NCBI GenBank assembly: GCA_002299195.1
Contig: DBOA01000176.1
Span: 1-9,349 of the forward strand
Direction: 5' to 3'
From: Sphingomonadales bacterium UBA658
GTDB lineage: Bacteria; Pseudomonadota; Alphaproteobacteria; Sphingomonadales; Sphingomonadaceae
Length of the DNA stretch: 9,349 nt
Shown: piece by piece, positions 6,862 to 9,349 of the stretch
Layout: every line of letters begins with the position of its first letter
Numbering within the stretch: the first letter of the stretch is position 1
The notes under the pieces: generated by a model
Databases searched by the model: none
Seen by the model: the letters and a program-made list of their open reading frames with translations, nothing else
What the model was told of the DNA's origin: nothing
Position numbers and translations under genes: made by a program

Positions 6862-8012
6862 TAATCCGACCTTTCCAATGTCCTTCGCAGCGGCGCCACC
6901 AGCTCTTCATCATGCGCGCCCAGCACTGGCGGAGCGGTCACTTCAAGAGCACGTTCGCCGTCAAAAGTCACGGGCGATCTAATCGTCCGGAACACACCAT
7001 GCGGGCCATTGGGATCTTCCACGCAAAGCTGCAGCGCTTTTGCTTGCTCGGATTCAATCGCTTCTTGCGACGTGTTAACCGGCGCATGCGGCACTTCCAA
7101 TTCACGCAGCATATCGCACCATGTCTGGCGATCTCGTGTCTTGAAGATCGGCGCCAAGAAGCCAATTACATTTTCGTAATTGGCGATGCGTGCCTCACGG
7201 CTTTCAAACATAGGAAGCGAGAGCATGTCGGGCTGGCCAACCGCCGTCGCCAGATTTTCCCAGAATTTGGGCGGCGATGACATGTGCAACGCGATCCAGG
7301 CGCCGTCGGCACATTCAAACACATAAGACTGCGACACGTTGGGGCGGCTATATGGCCCCATGATCTGATTGTCGGAAAAGTAATGCGTGAAGTCATCAAG
7401 ATTGAAGTGCGCCATCGATTCAAACATCGACGTTTCCACCAGACGGCCTTTGCCTGTCCGTTCACGTTCGTACAACGCCGCCAATACGCCATAAGCGGCA
7501 TAGAAACCGGTCAACGAGTCCGCAAGCGCCGGGCCAACGACGCGGCGATGCACGGGGTTCACAAGCAAACGCAAAAACCCACTAACCGCTTGCGCCACGG
7601 TGTCGAAAGCGGGTCGATCACGGTCCGGGCCTTCATTGCCGAAGCCCGAAATAGACGCATAGATCAACCGCGGGTTCAATCCCTGCAATCGCGACGGCGA
7701 AACGCCAATCTTGTCGGCAACGCCGGGACGAAAGTTTTGAATGAAGACATCTGCGTCCGCCAACAACGCATCGAATACCGCCAAGTCTTCGGGCAGCCGT
7801 GTATCGAGCGTAATGCTCTTTTTGTTCCGGTTGTATGTTTGGAAATGCGGACTGTATAATGCGCCGCGGAAGGCACGGAATGGGTCGCCGACCTTGGGTT
7901 GCTCAATCTTGATAACAGTTGCACCCAAGTCAGCCAGCAACATTCCGGCCGCAGGCCCAGTGATAAATGTTCCCATTTCGAGAACAGTGATATTGTTGAG
8001 CGGCTTCGCCAT
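6861..8012 (-). CDS. Family III (CaiB/BaiF) CoA-transferase
   Basis: A 383-residue protein of typical family length. Features in order: N-terminal ITVLEMGTFITGPAAGMLLADLGATVIKIE (8-37), QNFRPGVADKIG (92-103), SGFGNEGPDRDRPAFDTVAQA (122-142), and GPALADS with the expected catalytic Asp165. The next conserved block, RTGKGRLVETSMFE, follows at 185-198. Family III enzymes move CoA between carboxylic acids through an aspartyl-CoA intermediate; donors are often succinyl-CoA or acetyl-CoA. The ATG follows GGAG at 7 bases. It is transcribed away from the citryl-CoA lyase-like gene across a 79-bp shared promoter and overlaps the regulator downstream. The pairing suggests it makes the thioester that the lyase cleaves. 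The acid substrate is unknown; citrate, citramalate or a ring-cleavage acid are candidates only. Confidence 0.94.
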   Translation of the reverse strand: MAKPLNNITVLEMGTFITGPAAGMLLADLGATVIKIEQPKVGDPFRAFRGALYSPHFQTYNRNKKSITLDTRLPEDLAVFDALLADADVFIQNFRPGVADKIGVSPSRLQGLNPRLIYASISGFGNEGPDRDRPAFDTVAQAVSGFLRLLVNPVHRRVVGPALADSLTGFYAAYGVLAALYERERTGKGRLVETSMFESMAHFNLDDFTHYFSDNQIMGPYSRPNVSQSYVFECADGAWIALHMSSPPKFWENLATAVGQPDMLSLPMFESREARIANYENVIGFLAPIFKTRDRQTWCDMLRELEVPHAPVNTSQEAIESEQAKALQLCVEDPNGPHGVFRTIRSPVTFDGERALEVTAPPVLGAHDEELVAPLRRTLERSD

Positions 8013-8027
8013 TTTGTGTCTCCAGAC

Positions 8028-8056
8028 TTGACTTCATCGTAGAAAATTCGAATAAC
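8028..8056 (+). promoter_or_regulatory. Possible promoter of the lyase gene
   Basis: TTGACT (8028-8033) and AATAAC (8051-8056) are separated by exactly 17 bases and point toward the plus-strand lyase gene, giving a short leader of roughly 30 bases. The -10 is only a 4 of 6 match. The candidate operator begins within it and extends over the start site. It overlaps the opposing CoA-transferase promoter, so the two could compete. Confidence 0.4.
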
Positions 8057-8064
8057 GAAATCAA
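8036..8064 (-). promoter_or_regulatory. Predicted promoter of the CoA-transferase / regulator operon
   Basis: On the minus strand TTGATT (8059-8064) and TACGAT (8036-8041) are 17 bases apart, each matching 4 of 6 consensus bases. Its layout copies the receptor promoter: the -35 sits in the spacer between the CGAA and TTCG half-sites, followed by TTCGAA in the spacer. This conserved geometry between two otherwise different gaps is better support than the consensus match alone. Confidence 0.5.
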
Positions 8065-8078
8065 CTTCGAAATTCGAA
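8047..8078. promoter_or_regulatory. Candidate IclR-family operator in the divergent promoter region
   Basis: Half-sites TTCG (8047), CGAA (8056), TTCG (8066) and CGAA (8075) have the same 9-10-9 spacing as at 6014-6045, with 26 of 32 identical positions. It fills most of the 79-bp gap between the divergent CoA-transferase and lyase genes, so one regulator bound here could control both directions at once. Confidence 0.6.
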
Positions 8079-8091
8079 ATATGGAGCGATT

Positions 8092-8874
8092 ATGCGTATC
8101 GGCAAACAAGACGAACCTTTTACCTCTATCTGCACATCCGATGCGCACAGCATAAACGTCCGCGGCATGGATTTGTGCGAAGAGGTCATCGGCAAGATCG
8201 ATTTCACCAGCTACTTCTGGATGCTGGTGACAGGAACCCTGCCCACGCCGACCCAGCTATTCTTTTGCAATGCAGTGCTCGCAGCGATTGCCGAGCATGG
8301 TCTGGTGCCAAGCGTCGTCGCATCGCGGATGACCTATGCAGCAGCGCCCGAAGCATTTCATGGTGCCGTGGCAGCGGGTCTGTTGGGTTGTGGCAGCGTC
8401 GTCTTGGGCAGTGCAGAAGTCGCCGGACGTTTTTACGCTGAATGCGTCGAAGCGACCGAAGCCGCAGGCGCAAACGCATCAGACATTGCCAAAGAAAAAA
8501 TCGTCGCGTTACGCGCTGAGAAAAAAGCGATTCCCGGATTTGGCCATCCACAGCATTCAGAAGGCGACCCGCGCGCTAATCTATTACTTCGTCTTGCCGA
8601 AGAACATGGGATTGTCGGTAAGCATATCGGTATGCTCTACGCCATCCGCGATGTTTTACCTGATGCGATTGGCCGGCCGCTGCCGATCAATGTTAATGGC
8701 GCGATCCCTGCGGTCATGCTGGATGTGGGCTTTCCGCTCGCCGCCCTGAAAGGCATTTCCCTGCTCGCGCGCACAGCCAGCATTATCGCCCATCTGCAGG
8801 AAGAAACGGAACGGCCCATTGGCTTCATCATGTCCGGCGCGGCTGCAAATCAGATTGAGTTCGTGCCAAGCTAA
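8092..8874 (+). CDS. Citryl-CoA lyase-like protein (short citrate-synthase fold)
   Basis: A 260-residue protein matching the short citrate-synthase-fold lyases related to the C-terminal part of ATP-citrate lyase and to citryl-CoA lyase, rather than full-length (about 430 residue) citrate synthase. Conserved elements are FHGAVAAGLLG with His90, GFGHPQHSEGDPRA with His152 and Arg161, and LARTASIIAHLQEE (225-238). The equivalent of the citrate-synthase catalytic Asp (usually NVD, here at residue 202 in INVNGAI) is Asn, from codon AAT at 8695-8697. The known reaction is cleavage of citryl-CoA to acetyl-CoA and oxaloacetate. The Asn raises the possibility of an altered reaction or substrate. The ATG follows GGAG at 5 bases. 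It diverges from the CoA-transferase and shares its operator. No downstream gene is present before the repeat, so it is probably monocistronic. Confidence 0.87.
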   Translation: MRIGKQDEPFTSICTSDAHSINVRGMDLCEEVIGKIDFTSYFWMLVTGTLPTPTQLFFCNAVLAAIAEHGLVPSVVASRMTYAAAPEAFHGAVAAGLLGCGSVVLGSAEVAGRFYAECVEATEAAGANASDIAKEKIVALRAEKKAIPGFGHPQHSEGDPRANLLLRLAEEHGIVGKHIGMLYAIRDVLPDAIGRPLPINVNGAIPAVMLDVGFPLAALKGISLLARTASIIAHLQEETERPIGFIMSGAAANQIEFVPS

Positions 8875-9027
8875 GTCGCTTGTGCATGTGCCTTACGTAT
8901 GGCTGTAAGTTCGGCGATGCATTAAAATCGGCAACTGCGTTGACCGGAAGAATGCAATAACCTGATTAAAAAGTACGAAAGTCGATTAGGCTGTCCGTCA
9001 AAACAGACTGTTCCAATTGGAACGCTG
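8875..9027. other. Non-coding stretch after the lyase gene
   Basis: I see no convincing gene here. A weak 5-bp inverted repeat CTTAC/GTAAG (8892-8896 / 8905-8909) lacks a T-run and is not a credible terminator. CTGT/ACAG (8991-8994 / 9003-9006) is a similarly short pair. The only strong element is the perfect 14-base palindrome at 9010-9023, annotated separately. Confidence 0.5.
9010..9023. repeat. Perfect 14-bp palindrome GTTCCAATTGGAAC
   Basis: This perfect dyad recurs in degraded form at 220-233 (GTTCCAATTAGAAC) and 9247-9260 (GTTCCAATCAGAAC), in both direct-repeat copies. In the right border the dyads at 9010 and 9247 bracket most of the repeat, and the bases beside them also match (GGAACGCYGGC in inverted orientation). 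It could be a hairpin, a protein-binding site or the end of a small mobile element; none is proven. Confidence 0.5.
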
Positions 9028-9349
9028 GCGAACTGTTTTCGACGCCAACGGCTCTTCCCCAGCAAATGTGACTTTTGTGGCGTTTGGGATTGGCGGACCA
9101 GTCCCAAAGCGTTACGAATAATCGCCGCTCATCCGTTTTTAGGAGCGAGCCGAACACAAAGATGAGCGCAGTGCCAATCGCGTAAACCGGCAATGCCGCA
9201 TCCCAGGCGGACTTAAACACTGAATTTCGAAGATTTTTGAGCCGGCGTTCCAATCAGAACGCTGATAAAAACGCAGGCTGCAAGCCCGCTTTGAGCAGCA
9301 AAGCCGATATCACCTAAGTCATTGAAATCATTGGAGCGGGCGAAGGGAT
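9028..9349. repeat. Right copy of 322-bp direct repeat flanking the module
   Basis: Colinear partner of 1-322 at about 91% identity by hand count, with an 83-base identical core at 9126-9208. It ends in the tRNA-Gly 3' end and continues past the window edge. It carries an open minus-strand frame with a TTG start at 9253 ending at 8966. The left copy keeps that frame open, but about three times as many differences change the residue as are silent, so coding constraint is not apparent. Between this copy and the left one lies the whole catabolic gene set. Confidence 0.9.
9332..9349 (-). tRNA. 3' end of tRNA-Gly, cut by the window edge
   Basis: The final 18 bases equal the first 18 bases of the tRNA-Gly fragment at 305-350: the encoded CCA end, the acceptor 3' strand and the start of the T-arm. 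Because one side of a tRNA-targeting insertion normally retains the intact gene, a complete tRNA-Gly(GCC) probably lies just right of this window, but only this piece is visible. Confidence 0.6.

Noticed and set aside
7284..7859. 191-codon plus-strand open frame
   Set aside because: Antisense to the CoA-transferase with no family signature; composition is that of a shadow frame.
8966..9253. Minus-strand open frame of 95 codons (TTG start) with a hydrophobic segment, also open in the left repeat from 226 off the edge
   Set aside because: No recognised family, weak start, and comparison of the two copies shows about a dozen or more residue-changing differences against only about three silent ones, which does not look like a protein under selection.

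Overview
The window reads as an accessory catabolic module from an alphaproteobacterium, most likely of the order Sphingomonadales. This is inferred from the moderately GC-rich coding style, a TonB-dependent receptor with an EIVVSA-type TonB box, a Pca-type IclR regulator and the tRNA-Gly(GCC) sequence. No marker gene fixes the genus. Seven genes lie on the minus strand or in coupled units with it, and one gene diverges on the plus strand.

Layout. Positions 1-322 and 9028-9349 are two colinear, gap-free direct-repeat copies (29 differences in 322 by my hand count, about 91% identity). Each copy ends in the 3' part of a tRNA-Gly. The left copy stops inside the anticodon arm (305-350) and is a tRNA fragment. 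The right copy runs off the window, presumably into an intact gene. Between the repeats, on the minus strand and in transcription order: a family III (CaiB/BaiF) CoA-transferase overlapping an IclR-type regulator; then, behind its own promoter, a five-gene unit of TonB-dependent receptor, wrbA, VOC-family protein, alpha/beta hydrolase and MetE-like zinc transferase. A citryl-CoA lyase-like gene (8092-8874) is transcribed divergently from the CoA-transferase.

Regulation. The 102-bp gap ahead of the receptor and the 79-bp divergent gap ahead of the CoA-transferase and lyase carry the same candidate operator. It has four evenly spaced TTCG/CGAA half-sites, and 26 of 32 positions are identical between 6014-6045 and 8047-8078. 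In both places a sigma70-like -35 element sits inside the dyad with a 17-bp spacer to its -10. The IclR protein encoded between the two sites is the obvious candidate to bind both, which would make the whole island one regulon.

Working model (inference). The receptor imports a substrate across the outer membrane. WrbA (quinone reduction), the VOC protein (possible ring-cleavage or related metal enzyme) and the hydrolase convert it to a carboxylic acid. The CoA-transferase activates the acid, and the citrate-synthase-fold lyase cleaves the thioester to acetyl-CoA plus an oxoacid. The MetE-like protein may handle a methyl or alkyl group. The substrate is not evident from sequence. No integrase, transposase, CRISPR array or complete RNA gene is present in the window.
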